Source: Verrucomicrobiia bacterium (GTDB taxonomy: Bacteria; Verrucomicrobiota; Verrucomicrobiia; Limisphaerales; DTLC01). Taken from it: a stretch of DNA of 23,928 bases. Positions 15,018 through 23,855 of this stretch are shown piece by piece. The position numbers and the translations under genes were made by a program. The stretch lies in NCBI GenBank assembly GCA_025061935.1, contig JANWZY010000004.1, forward strand, positions 1-23,928, in the 5' to 3' direction. Within the stretch, counting starts at the first letter, position 1; the number at the start of each line of letters is the position of its first letter. The notes beneath the pieces are model-generated. The model did no database searches. It was not told where the DNA came from and saw nothing but the letters and a program-made list of their open reading frames with translations.

Positions 15018-15554
15018 TTACCAATCCTTAAACGCGCGCTGCGGTTGCTCACGTGGCCGCTCAGGCCCAAGCGGCATCATGGCTTCCTCGGCCCTGAGCG
15101 CATCCAACATTTGCCGCGCTAGCTCGGGAGTAATCTCTGTTGGCCGTGTGGCGCCGGCTTCCTGACGCTCGCGTTGCTCTCGGCCTCCATCCTTGGCCTG
15201 CGACGAGGCAGACTGTAGCTGTTTCTGATCTTGCTGTTGTTCTGACTGGTCCCGCTGCTGATCCTGACGTGTCTGTTGTTCCCCTTGCTGTTGCTGAGGG
15301 GCTTGGCGCCTGAGCAACTCCTCGAGCTTCATCAGCTTCACATCATTGGGGAAAAGTTCACGTCCGCGCGTGACCACTTCCAGCGCCTTGGGGATGTTGT
15401 TTGAAAGATAGTGAACCGCGCCCTCGTGGAAAAAGTCATCGGCTGTCTCCGCCGACGCGCACCGTAACGTAAACCCTAGAAACGCGCCGAGCGCATAGCG
15501 CACAAATCTCTTTGCACATGGCGAACTGCGACCGTTTACCAAAACCCGGCACAT
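15018..15554 (-). CDS. Small exported TPR/Q-rich protein of the Bat cluster (BatC-like)
   Basis: Last gene of the MoxR/Bat transcription unit. From ATG 15554 it has 178 residues. The signal peptide is about 1-35 (cleavage after CASA). A single TPR-like unit follows (about 38-70, FFHEGAVHYLSNNIPKALEV), then a glutamine-rich charged low-complexity stretch (84-114), a predicted helix ITPELARQMLDALRAEE (141-157), MPLG and a C-terminal end in KDW. It resembles the small TPR proteins at the ends of Bat operons (BatC/BatE), and I recall KDW endings in Verrucomicrobial relatives, but its function is unknown. It probably works in the periplasm with the VWA proteins encoded just upstream. The frame is open to TTG 15605, which overlaps the preceding gene; ATG 15554, 22 bases after that gene's stop, is preferred. 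Confidence 0.65.
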   Translation of the reverse strand: MCRVLVNGRSSPCAKRFVRYALGAFLGFTLRCASAETADDFFHEGAVHYLSNNIPKALEVVTRGRELFPNDVKLMKLEELLRRQAPQQQQGEQQTRQDQQRDQSEQQQDQKQLQSASSQAKDGGREQRERQEAGATRPTEITPELARQMLDALRAEEAMMPLGPERPREQPQRAFKDW

Positions 15555-15576
15555 AGTGCGCGGAACGTTTTGCGCT

Positions 15577-17253
15577 TTACTCCGATGAACTCGCGATCTC
15601 AACAATCTCCCTCAGTTTACGCGTGAAATCCTCAAACTGTTTAGCGGCAATATTCTGTTGGAGCAATTGCTCCATGATTTTAAGCGCGTGCCGATAATTC
15701 CGCCGCCGTATGGCTTCATCGGCCTCCTCTTTCGCGCGCTGCGCTGCCTCGCGCAGGTGTTTGATGTGCGCGACTGCGCGCTTGACAAACTCTAGATTGA
15801 ACGCTGCGTCACTATCATTTTTGTCTAGCGCAAGCGCATTTTGATAACTCCTGATTGCGGCCTCCCACAACGTTTGAACTTCATCAACGTCTTTAGCTGC
15901 CGCCCCCAGCCGGTATTGCGTGTTTCCAAGGTTGAAGTAGGCTGCCGCCTGTAGCTTCAAATCCTGCGCAGCCAGCGCTGCTTCAAAGTGCCGCGCCGCA
16001 GCGTGGTAATTGGTTGCGCGGTATGCGGCCACACCGGCGTTAAAGATCAACCGCAGATCGCCTTTTTTGTCTTCCTGCGCAAGCCGCTCGAACTCTTTCT
16101 GTGCCTCGGCAAATTTCCCCGCCCGAAAATATTCCAACGCGCGCGAGGGCGAGGCCATAGCACTCCCCGTTAAGGCCAACACTGCCGCCAAAGCAATAGT
16201 TACTGGCGGTCGGACGCGGCCAGTTTCCTGCTGAAGTTTGGTTGGAATCACATTTGTGCGCGGCCGCTCCGGTAAAAGCATTTCAATCACCAGCAAAACA
16301 ATGGCTGCGCAAAGTGGCCAGTGGAACTTTTCATGCCAACGCCTGAACAGCCGCGCCTGGCCTTCCGACTTCGGCAGCGGCGCTATTCCGCGCGAATAAA
16401 GCGTCTCGATCGCCCCAGGCCCGCGCAACGGGATGTAAAACCCGCCCCCGGCTGTGGCAATTTGCTGGAGCCAGTGCTCGTTCAATCTTGACTTCACTAC
16501 GTTGCCTTCCGGGTCGCGGACATAGTCGGTCCGGCCGTCTGGCATCCGCACGCGCAGCAGGTCCCCCTCGGCGGAGCCGACACCCACAGTAAAGACCTTG
16601 ATCCCGGCCCGTGCTGCAGCGGCTGCCGCCTCAACTGCGCGGTTGTCGTGGTCTTCGCCGTCGCTAAAGATAACCAGCACTTTATGGTCCTGAGGCCCAG
16701 ACTTGAACGATCTGATTGCAGTTAAAATCGCCTCGGCGATCGCAGTACCGCCTTGGGGAATCACGTTGACATCGAGCATAGCGACGCAGGCCTCAAATGC
16801 AGCATTGTCAATTGTCAAAGGGCACTGCAAAAAAGCTGTGCCAGCAAAGGCAATTAACCCAATGCGGTCGGACTTTGCCTGTTGCGCAAGTTCGAGCGCG
16901 GCCAGCTTCGCCCGTGTGAGCCGGTTCGGAGCCACGTCTTCAGCCAACATGCTCTTCGATGTGTCAATCGCAACGATAATGTGCAAACCGCGCTGCTTGA
17001 CTTCTTCCCAATCGAACCCCCACTGCGGCTTCGCCAAAGCAAGTACTAGGCATGCCACGGCGCCAGTCAAAAGGCCGTAGCGTATCTGGCGCCTCAGCCG
17101 CGACGCTCCTGCTAGCAGCTCATTCAACAACCGCGGCTCCACAAATCGTGCGAGCGCGGATTCTTTGGCCTTGTTAGCGCGCCAGAGAAACACCAGCACA
17201 GCCGGCGGCAGAACGAGCAGCAACCAGAGCATGTGTGGGTTCCCAAACCGCAT
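15577..17253 (-). CDS. batB: BatB-type VWA protein fused to TPR domain
   Basis: Membrane protein of 558 residues. Two N-terminal helices (about 8-24 and 58-75) precede a von Willebrand A domain with an intact MIDAS motif DTSKS (97-101), the second-site GGT (168-170) and FSDGED (196-201). A third helix lies at about 312-327 and a fourth hydrophobic segment at 350-367, resembling a signal peptide (ends GSAMAS). It is followed by TPR units (about 368-490) and a charged helical tail. The VWA part matches BatB; the TPR part is what other operons encode separately as BatC, so this looks like a BatB-BatC fusion. Likely role: metal-dependent protein-protein contacts at the inner membrane with the TPR part in the periplasm, working with MoxR. 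It starts at ATG 17253, 122 bases after batA. Confidence 0.85.
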   Translation of the reverse strand: MRFGNPHMLWLLLVLPPAVLVFLWRANKAKESALARFVEPRLLNELLAGASRLRRQIRYGLLTGAVACLVLALAKPQWGFDWEEVKQRGLHIIVAIDTSKSMLAEDVAPNRLTRAKLAALELAQQAKSDRIGLIAFAGTAFLQCPLTIDNAAFEACVAMLDVNVIPQGGTAIAEAILTAIRSFKSGPQDHKVLVIFSDGEDHDNRAVEAAAAAARAGIKVFTVGVGSAEGDLLRVRMPDGRTDYVRDPEGNVVKSRLNEHWLQQIATAGGGFYIPLRGPGAIETLYSRGIAPLPKSEGQARLFRRWHEKFHWPLCAAIVLLVIEMLLPERPRTNVIPTKLQQETGRVRPPVTIALAAVLALTGSAMASPSRALEYFRAGKFAEAQKEFERLAQEDKKGDLRLIFNAGVAAYRATNYHAAARHFEAALAAQDLKLQAAAYFNLGNTQYRLGAAAKDVDEVQTLWEAAIRSYQNALALDKNDSDAAFNLEFVKRAVAHIKHLREAAQRAKEEADEAIRRRNYRHALKIMEQLLQQNIAAKQFEDFTRKLREIVEIASSSE

Positions 17254-17375
17254 GGCTTACCCCTCTTTCGCGGTTAAAAACTATTCATGCGCCGACCAGT
17301 TGGCCCTATCTGTTCAATGTTTTCCGCATTTGCATTGGTCCAGCATTTTTCGCCCAGCGTCCAACGCCGGTCCAG

Positions 17376-18374
17376 TCATGGCAATCTCCGCCAGACTGTG
17401 TTCCCAAGCACTATCTCAATCAGCAGCAATGCTAAGCCAACCCCTACAAACCATGGGAACAACTCTTTGTACTCTGCGAACTTTTTTACTTCGGCCTCGG
17501 TCTTTTCCAGGCGATCTATCTCGGCATAAATTTCCTGGAACCGCTCGGCGTTGTCGGCGCGATAATATTTACCACCCGTGAGCCTCGCTATCTCGCGAAG
17601 AGTGTCCTCGTCTATGTCCACCTCGACGGGCCGGTACCCGACCTTTTGACCCCGCACCTTCACGGGCATGGGTGCGACTCCGCGGGTACCCACGCCGACG
17701 GTGTAAACCTTAATGCCCAAAGCCTGGGCAAGTTCGGCGGCGGTCAGCGGACTGATTTTGCCCGCATTGTTTTGGCCATCAGTCATCAGGATCACGATCC
17801 TGCTCTTGGCTTTCCGATCTCGGAGCCGGTTGACTGCAGTAGCGAGGCCGGAACCGATTGCAGTGCGTGTTTCGTCAATTATGCCTATTTCCAGGCGCTC
17901 GATGCACTGCTGTAAGAAATCGTGATCAAGTGTGAGCGGCGCGCCGATGTACGGTTGTGCCGCAAACGCTACGAGACCGATCCTGTCATTCGGGCGGTTC
18001 CTGATGAAAGTGCGTAGCACACGCTTCGCCATCTCGAGACGGTTCACCCGCTGCCCGGCCACAACAAAATCCTCCGACTCCATGCTTCCCGAGAGGTCCA
18101 GGGCGATCACTATGTCCACGCCACTGGCCTTCACGGTTGCGCCCGGCTTGATCAATCGCGGCTGGCTGCACGCCAACACAAGCACGCAGAGCGTGAGCCA
18201 GCGCAGAGCAAATAGTATTCGGCCTGCACGCGACCGCGCGTGCCTGGCCATGCCCTTGAAGAAGCCCACCGCGGAATAAATCACTGCAGGCTGAAGACCT
18301 GCGCGGCCTTTCAGCCACGCAATCAGTGGCACAAGCGCCAAGAGCAAAAGCAAGTATGGCCGGCCGAAAGTCAT
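17376..18374 (-). CDS. batA: BatA-type VWA membrane protein
   Basis: A 332-residue protein with the usual BatA layout: N-terminal helices (about 6-20 and 52-70), a VWA domain, and a C-terminal helix (about 306-324). The MIDAS motif DLSGS (93-97), the threonine of ETRTAIGSG (168-176) and MTDGQNN (197-203) are intact, so metal binding is expected. It probably works at the membrane with the neighbouring BatB and the MoxR ATPase; in Bacteroides and Leptospira such clusters affect oxygen tolerance or stress survival. The ATG overlaps the stop of the upstream gene by four bases (ATGA), showing translational coupling. Confidence 0.88.
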   Translation of the reverse strand: MTFGRPYLLLLLALVPLIAWLKGRAGLQPAVIYSAVGFFKGMARHARSRAGRILFALRWLTLCVLVLACSQPRLIKPGATVKASGVDIVIALDLSGSMESEDFVVAGQRVNRLEMAKRVLRTFIRNRPNDRIGLVAFAAQPYIGAPLTLDHDFLQQCIERLEIGIIDETRTAIGSGLATAVNRLRDRKAKSRIVILMTDGQNNAGKISPLTAAELAQALGIKVYTVGVGTRGVAPMPVKVRGQKVGYRPVEVDIDEDTLREIARLTGGKYYRADNAERFQEIYAEIDRLEKTEAEVKKFAEYKELFPWFVGVGLALLLIEIVLGNTVWRRLP

Positions 18375-18979
18375 CTTACTTCACCAATAGCTCGCGGCTG
18401 CGCTGGCTGCGAACCGCGCACCGGGGCATGCGCGCCATCCATGCGCTGTTCCTGCACCGGCGCAGTCTCATCAACCAGCCTGAGCGCAGCCGTGTGCAAT
18501 TCGCGCAGCTCCGACTCTGGCGGTTCGTACCTTGCGAATTTCACTAGATCGGACCGCTTCAAGAATTCCTCCAAAGTTTCCTTCTGTTCGCTCGTAAGCA
18601 CAGGCGACTCTGACAACTCGCGCAAAAACTCCTCGGTCGTCCGCTCGGGCGCGCGTAATCCAAACCGTTCTTCCAAATAACTCCGTACTGCGCCGGAAAC
18701 GGCGACAACGAACGGCTCCGGCTGCCCAATCAATTCGAGTGCCTCCATTAGCCGTTTCTTGGCACGTATATGCGGCGGTTCAGGCGCCGGCGCCAATGCT
18801 TTCAGACGCAACCGCGCCGCGACCAAACGCCAGACCAGGTAACACACTGCAACCACTACAATTACTAAGAGGGCGGTCCACAGCCAATCATGCGCAGTGG
18901 GAATGTCGACTAGCGGCTTAATGTCACGAATGTCATTTGTCGCCGCTTCATAGCTTGGGACTGTCAGGTTCGTACCCAT
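18371..18979 (-). CDS. DUF4381-like single-span membrane protein of the Bat cluster
   Basis: A 202-residue protein. A short N-terminal segment has NDIRDIKPLVDIPTAHDWLW (15-34), then a membrane helix (about 35-52) and a soluble helical domain (about 70-172) with SYLEERFGLRAPERTTEEFL (100-119) and DLVKFARYEPP (144-154). This is the pattern of the small unnamed membrane protein found between DUF58 and batA in such operons (DUF4381-type); function unknown. The tail after about 175 is Pro/Ala/Gln-rich. Residues IRDIKP and the ERFGL-x-AP-x-RTTEEFL core are the most family-like. It is coupled by a four-base overlap to batA downstream and begins 25 bases after the DUF58 gene. Confidence 0.72.
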   Translation of the reverse strand: MGTNLTVPSYEAATNDIRDIKPLVDIPTAHDWLWTALLVIVVVAVCYLVWRLVAARLRLKALAPAPEPPHIRAKKRLMEALELIGQPEPFVVAVSGAVRSYLEERFGLRAPERTTEEFLRELSESPVLTSEQKETLEEFLKRSDLVKFARYEPPESELRELHTAALRLVDETAPVQEQRMDGAHAPVRGSQPAQPRAIGEVR

Positions 18980-19004
18980 TTAGTCTGAGGGGGCCGTGGC
19001 TATT

Positions 19005-19997
19005 CTAGCCGCGGGCGCGCCGCCGTTCGCGCGCCGCGAAGAATCTGTTCAACTCAACGATGTAAGGCCGGTCGGTGCGAAGCTGAACCACATCAACCTC
19101 CGCTGCACGAAGCTGGTGGGCGAGCCGTTCGAACAGGCTGCCTTGCTGCGCGGCAAACTGCGCACGAACTGCAGCCGAGCCTGTGTTCAGCTCGACCACT
19201 TCGCCCGTCTCGGCGTCTTCTAGCACAATCCGGCCCACTTCAGGCAGTCCAAACTCATGCGGATCCGTGATTTGCACTGCGACGACGTCGTGCCGCCGGT
19301 TCGACTGACGCAGTGCTGTGTACGTGCGCGGCGCGAGCGGCCCTGATGCGCCCCGCGCGGCCAGCGAATCCGCTCGACCAGGGCGCTCCTGGTGAAATCC
19401 AAAGTCAGACCCCAGAGTAAAATGCTTGAACATCTCCGGCTCAATGAAATCCGATATCACGACCACGATCGCGCGCCGGCGCACGACACGCATCAGGAAC
19501 TGCAATGCCGTGGCAATGTCTGTTCCGCGCCGTGCCGGCTCGAAAAACAACACCTCGCGGATCACCCGCAACACGTGCCGCCGCCCCTTCCGTGGCGCGA
19601 TATACTTCTCGACGCCGTCGGTAAAAAGGATCAACCCAACCTTGTCGTTATTGCGGATGGCGGAAAAGGCGAGCACGGACGCAATCTCGGCCGCAAGTTC
19701 GCGCTTGGACTGTGCACGTGAACCGAACAGGCCTGAACCGCTTACGTCCACGACAAGCATAACGGTCAGCTCGCGTTCCTCGACGTACTTTTTCACATAC
19801 GGATGGTTCATCCGCGCCGTGACGTTCCAATCAATTGCGCGCACATCGTCCCCGGGCTGGTACTCGCGCACCTCATCGAACTCCATCCCTTGCCCTTTGA
19901 AGACGCTGTGGTACGCGCCCGCAACGGTCTCGGTCACGAGCCGGTTCGTGCGGAGCTCGATCTGCCGAATCTTCTTCAGAATCTCGCGGGGGATCAT
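19005..19997 (-). CDS. DUF58 domain protein (VWA-like, MoxR-associated)
   Basis: A 330-residue soluble protein that is the standard partner of MoxR ATPases. The DUF58 signature REYQPGDDVRAIDWNVTAR (44-62) is complete. A VWA-like fold follows with DVSGSG (84-89, a MIDAS-like motif with Gly in the final position), LFTDGVE (124-130) and VVISDF (179-184). The C-terminal part has RHDVVAVQITDPHEFGLP (235-252) and EDAETGE. Between the ISDF strand and RHDVV there is an extra stretch of roughly 35 residues (about 195-230), rich in Gly, Ala, Arg and Pro, which I do not expect in the family. Its start, ATG 19997, is 94 bases after the moxR stop. No membrane helix is seen, unlike longer DUF58 proteins. 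Confidence 0.88.
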   Translation of the reverse strand: MIPREILKKIRQIELRTNRLVTETVAGAYHSVFKGQGMEFDEVREYQPGDDVRAIDWNVTARMNHPYVKKYVEERELTVMLVVDVSGSGLFGSRAQSKRELAAEIASVLAFSAIRNNDKVGLILFTDGVEKYIAPRKGRRHVLRVIREVLFFEPARRGTDIATALQFLMRVVRRRAIVVVISDFIEPEMFKHFTLGSDFGFHQERPGRADSLAARGASGPLAPRTYTALRQSNRRHDVVAVQITDPHEFGLPEVGRIVLEDAETGEVVELNTGSAAVRAQFAAQQGSLFERLAHQLRAAEVDVVQLRTDRPYIVELNRFFAARERRRARG

Positions 19998-20091
19998 ACA
20001 CGCGCGCAGAAATCGGCCCAGTGCCTAAGAAATCGGTGTCCAAGCCAACTAAAAATTCGGTGGGCGCGAATGGTCATTCAGCATTTGCTGC

Positions 20092-21081
20092 TCACGGCAC
20101 AGGTAGTTCATCCAAAATTTTCTGGATCACAGTTTCGCTCGTCTTGTCTTCGGCCTCGGCCTCGTAGGTGATCAGGACGCGGTGTCGTAACACGTCCATG
20201 CTGACGCTCTTGACATCCTGTGGCGTGACGTACCCGCGCCCGCGCAGAAATGCGTGCGCTTTGGCAGCCAGCGTCAGGTAAATCGTCGCGCGGGGAGACG
20301 CGCCCAACTGAATTAACTCCTTAACCGGAATCTTGTATTTCTCCGGCTCGCGCGTAGCACAGACCAGGTCCACGATATACTCCTTGACCTTATCGTCCAC
20401 GTAGATGTCATTGATGACCTCGCGCGCGGCAAGGATTTGCTTCAGCTCGACCACAGGCGAGACTTGGGGCGGGCCACTGGTTTTTGCCATTAAATCCAAA
20501 ATCTGGCGTTCTTCGCCACGGGACGGATACCCGATTTTGAGCTTGAGCATGAACCGGTCCACCTGCGCCTCGGGCAACGGGTATGTGCCTTCCTGCTCGA
20601 TCGGGTTTTGCGTGGCTAACACCAAGAACGGCTCGTCGAGCTTGAACGTCTGGTCGCCAATTGTGACCTGCTTTTCCTGCATCGCTTCAAGAAGCGCACT
20701 TTGGACTTTTGCCGGCGCGCGATTGATCTCGTCCGCTAAAATGAGATTTGCGAAGATCGGGCCTTTCCGAGTGGTAAACGTCCCAGTATGAGGATTGTAA
20801 ATTTGTGTGCCAATTATATCTGCCGGCAGCATGTCAGGGGTGAACTGGAGCCGCGCAAATTTCGCATTAATGCATGCCGCCAGCGTCTTGACCGACAATG
20901 TCTTGGCTAGGCCTGGCACACCCTCTAGCAATACATGGCCGTTGGCAAGTAGCCCGATTACGAGTCGCTCGACCAGATATCTCTGGCCAACAATGACCTT
21001 ACCGATCTCGTTGAACAGCGGCTGCACGAATGCGCTGGCCTCACGCACTGCCTCGTTAATTGCGCTTATTCCTGTGCTCAT
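20092..21081 (-). CDS. moxR: MoxR-family AAA+ ATPase
   Basis: A 329-residue chaperone-like ATPase thought to act on VWA proteins, here presumably the DUF58/BatA/BatB products. Walker A is GVPGLAKT (54-61) and Walker B is LILADEIN (113-120). The family's TPDMLPADIIG (81-91), the sensor-1 ATQNP (156-160) and the EAQVDRF segment (171-177) are all present; the C-terminal lid (GASPRATIYLTLAAKAHAF) is complete. The frame is open to TTG 21111, but ATG 21081 is preferred. It heads the six-gene Bat unit. The gap to ftsK is about 195 bases; I saw no convincing promoter in it, so transcription could continue from ftsK or start at an atypical promoter. Confidence 0.95.
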   Translation of the reverse strand: MSTGISAINEAVREASAFVQPLFNEIGKVIVGQRYLVERLVIGLLANGHVLLEGVPGLAKTLSVKTLAACINAKFARLQFTPDMLPADIIGTQIYNPHTGTFTTRKGPIFANLILADEINRAPAKVQSALLEAMQEKQVTIGDQTFKLDEPFLVLATQNPIEQEGTYPLPEAQVDRFMLKLKIGYPSRGEERQILDLMAKTSGPPQVSPVVELKQILAAREVINDIYVDDKVKEYIVDLVCATREPEKYKIPVKELIQLGASPRATIYLTLAAKAHAFLRGRGYVTPQDVKSVSMDVLRHRVLITYEAEAEDKTSETVIQKILDELPVP

Positions 21082-21275
21082 TCCGTCAAAATGCTTCTGA
21101 GCGATTGACAACCGAGCTTACAAAAACGTTCACTGCCCGGATCTGAACCACAGCGTTTCCTCCCAAACTCGGGGCACTGCTGGCCCGGCTCAAGCGAACT
21201 TTTGCCAGCTTTGTCTGGTGATCTTTCCTCCCCGGCAAACGATAGCGTGCGAGGTGACCCTGCCAACCGGCGCGA

Positions 21276-23855
21276 TTACACGGCCTGCTTGCCTCGCCCA
21301 TCTGCGCCGGTGCCATCCAAATCAATCAATATATCGCGCGGCTCAGCACCCTTGCTCGGGCCCACGATCCCGCGCCGCTCAAGCTCATCCATGATCCGGG
21401 CTGCGCGCGTGTAGCCTAGCCTGAGCCGACGCTGGAGCAGGGACACGCTCGCTTTTTGCTCGGTCCGGATAACCTCGATGCATTTCTGGATAAGCTCCTC
21501 GTCTTCGTCAATTCCTTTCTCACTATCCAAATCTTCTGACATGCCTTGGAGCTGTTGGTGAATCTCCAGCTCGTAACTCGGTTTCGCCTGCCCGGAAATG
21601 AATTCGACCACACGCTGTATCTCGGCGTCTGTGACAAGCGCGCCCTGCGCGCGGATCAGTTTCGCCGAACCAGGGGGCAAATACAGCATATCGCCTTTGC
21701 CGATAAGCTTTTCTGCGCCCATCGCGTCCAAAATGGTGCGCGAGTCAACTTTTGATGCGCATTGGAATGCGATCCGTGCGGTAATGTTCGCCTTGATCAC
21801 GCCCGTGATCACATCCACGCTGGGACGCTGCGTGGCCACAATGCAATGAATGCCGGCTGCGCGTGCCATTTGTGTGATCCGCGCTATGGCCATTTCTACA
21901 TCGGCGGGCGCAACCAACATCAGGTCTGACAATTCGTCAATTATCACTACAATGTAACTGAGCCGGTCCGGGATGATTATGTCCTCGTCGCTGGGGGTAA
22001 CGATTTCCTCGTCCAGCTCGACTGCGAACCCGTCGGCACTCGGCTCGACACGCTCTTTTTTGACAGTCAACGGCAGTTCAGGCTCGCGCTTTGGCAGCGG
22101 CTTGTGCCGCGCCCGCTCGTTGAACGCCCAGATATTCCGGACCCCGACGCGGGCGAAGATTTGGTAACGTTTCTCCATTTCGTTGACGACCCAGCGCAAC
22201 GCGAGTATGACCTTCTTCGGGTCGGAAATGACCGGCACGACCAGGTGCGGCAACTTGTTGTAGTGCTGCAGCTCGACCACTTTCGGGTCAATCATTACGA
22301 ACCGCAGCTCGTCCGGTGCAAACCGGTAAAGCAAAGAAGTTATGATTGCGTTAATGCAGACAGACTTGCCCGAGCCTGTGCTCCCGGCAATCAGGAGGTG
22401 TGGCATTTCGGCCAGGTCGGCTATGATCGGGTTCCCGTACACGTCTTTGCCCAGCGCGATGGGAATCCGCGCCTTCGTGTTGCGCCATTCGTCGGTCTCC
22501 ATCAAATCGCGCAGCACTACCAACGCTTGTACACGGTTCGGCACCTCGACGCCGACCGAGCTTTTGCCCGGTACTGGCGCCAAGATATGGATACGCTCGG
22601 CCTTCAGCGCAGCAGCGAGGTTGTTGCTCAGCGCGGTGATACGCTCGAGTTTGACCCCCGGCGCCGGGTGCAGTTCATACCGTGTGATGGTCGGCCCGCG
22701 CGTGATGTCGCCGATTGCGACCTCGATGCCGAACTGGGCCAATGTCTGCTGCATCAGCCGCGCGTTCGCCATCAGCTCCTCCTTCGTCTCGGCGGGCCGC
22801 ACCGGGCCCTCGAAGTAGTTAAGTAGCTCGATAGGCGGGAGCTTGTACCCGCCTATCTTTGGCCCGGCCGAAAGCACGAAGGGTTTCGGCCTGCGCGGCG
22901 CAGATTGTTTCGACTCGGCCGGAGCCGGCTCCGCGCCCAACTCGGAAGCCTTTTGGTCTTGAGTCTTTTCAACCGCCTGCGCCGTTTCAGCAGTCCGGGC
23001 TGCTCTCACCGGCGCCTGTTCCACCGCTGCGGCCTCGGGCGCCGGCTGCGGCGGCGTCGTTTCAGGTGCTGCGCCCGCAGCAGGCTTAGGCTCCGACTTC
23101 GGTTTGGGCGCGGGCACGGTCAAGTCGCGAATCGTCGGCTTAGGCACCGGCTGGAGATCGGGTCCCAAGCCCGCCTTTTGAGCGACCTCCTCAAGCTCGC
23201 GTTTTTTCTGCTCAAGCTCGCGCGTGCGTTCTTCCAGCACGCGCTCGGCCTGCGCAGGCGTTTGCGCGCCCCGCTGGCGCGCAAGCCAAAGCTCTTTGAT
23301 CCAGGCGCCGAGCCGGAAGTTTGTCAAATAAAGCATCGCCACGAGATATAGCGTCCCGTACACAATCGCGGCGCCAAGCCTGCCGAACATCCAAAAGCCA
23401 TAGTCGTACGTGGTCTGGCCGAGCCACCCGCCGGCACTCGGGGCGCCGAGCCGCTCGTGTATTTGCCCAAGGAGCTTTGCCACCCAAAAAATGTGCAACA
23501 GCCCGGTCAGCCCCACAACCAGAACGAACGCCCAGAGCCATGCCCAGAACGGTCTCCGCCGCAAGTAGCCGAGCAGGTCCAACAAATACCCGAGTCCGAA
23601 AGCACCAATCAACACGGGGACAGCGTACGCGCCTGCTCCGAGCACGAAGAAAAAGCCGTATGCCACGTGCGCGCCGACCGGGCCGATCCAATTCCGTGTG
23701 AACGGGTTCGGCGGGCTGTGTAAGAACGCCAAATCGCGCGGGTCGAACGACATTTGCGCCACTAGCAGCAATACTGCTAGCGCGACCAGCACAACGCCGA
23801 GTATGTCGTTCCTGCTATCCGCTGATTCCGAGTCTGGCCCTCCATGCCGAGCCAC
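21276..23855 (-). CDS. ftsK: DNA translocase FtsK/SpoIIIE
   Basis: Septum-located DNA pump that clears chromosome ends at division. The 859-residue protein has about four N-terminal membrane helices (18-35, 62-95, 103-125, 158-178), a coiled coil (about 203-226) and a Pro/Ala/Glu-rich linker (230-325). The motor has Walker A GSTGSGKS (491-498) and Walker B IVVIIDELSDLM (635-646), and the winged-helix gamma domain lies at 785-845 (SLLQRRLRLGYTRAARIMDEL). An acidic insertion of about 45 residues lies between RNIWAFNER (573-581) and the Walker B strand. The start is GTG 23855: an in-frame TAG at 23867-23865 leaves no earlier option and the next methionine falls inside the first helix. The gene is complete with 73 bases of upstream sequence in the window. 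Confidence 0.95.
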   Translation of the reverse strand: MARHGGPDSESADSRNDILGVVLVALAVLLLVAQMSFDPRDLAFLHSPPNPFTRNWIGPVGAHVAYGFFFVLGAGAYAVPVLIGAFGLGYLLDLLGYLRRRPFWAWLWAFVLVVGLTGLLHIFWVAKLLGQIHERLGAPSAGGWLGQTTYDYGFWMFGRLGAAIVYGTLYLVAMLYLTNFRLGAWIKELWLARQRGAQTPAQAERVLEERTRELEQKKRELEEVAQKAGLGPDLQPVPKPTIRDLTVPAPKPKSEPKPAAGAAPETTPPQPAPEAAAVEQAPVRAARTAETAQAVEKTQDQKASELGAEPAPAESKQSAPRRPKPFVLSAGPKIGGYKLPPIELLNYFEGPVRPAETKEELMANARLMQQTLAQFGIEVAIGDITRGPTITRYELHPAPGVKLERITALSNNLAAALKAERIHILAPVPGKSSVGVEVPNRVQALVVLRDLMETDEWRNTKARIPIALGKDVYGNPIIADLAEMPHLLIAGSTGSGKSVCINAIITSLLYRFAPDELRFVMIDPKVVELQHYNKLPHLVVPVISDPKKVILALRWVVNEMEKRYQIFARVGVRNIWAFNERARHKPLPKREPELPLTVKKERVEPSADGFAVELDEEIVTPSDEDIIIPDRLSYIVVIIDELSDLMLVAPADVEMAIARITQMARAAGIHCIVATQRPSVDVITGVIKANITARIAFQCASKVDSRTILDAMGAEKLIGKGDMLYLPPGSAKLIRAQGALVTDAEIQRVVEFISGQAKPSYELEIHQQLQGMSEDLDSEKGIDEDEELIQKCIEVIRTEQKASVSLLQRRLRLGYTRAARIMDELERRGIVGPSKGAEPRDILIDLDGTGADGRGKQAV

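Noticed and set aside
22104..22826. 240-codon open frame on the plus strand
   Set aside because: It is antisense to the ftsK motor domain and reflects codon bias of the real gene.
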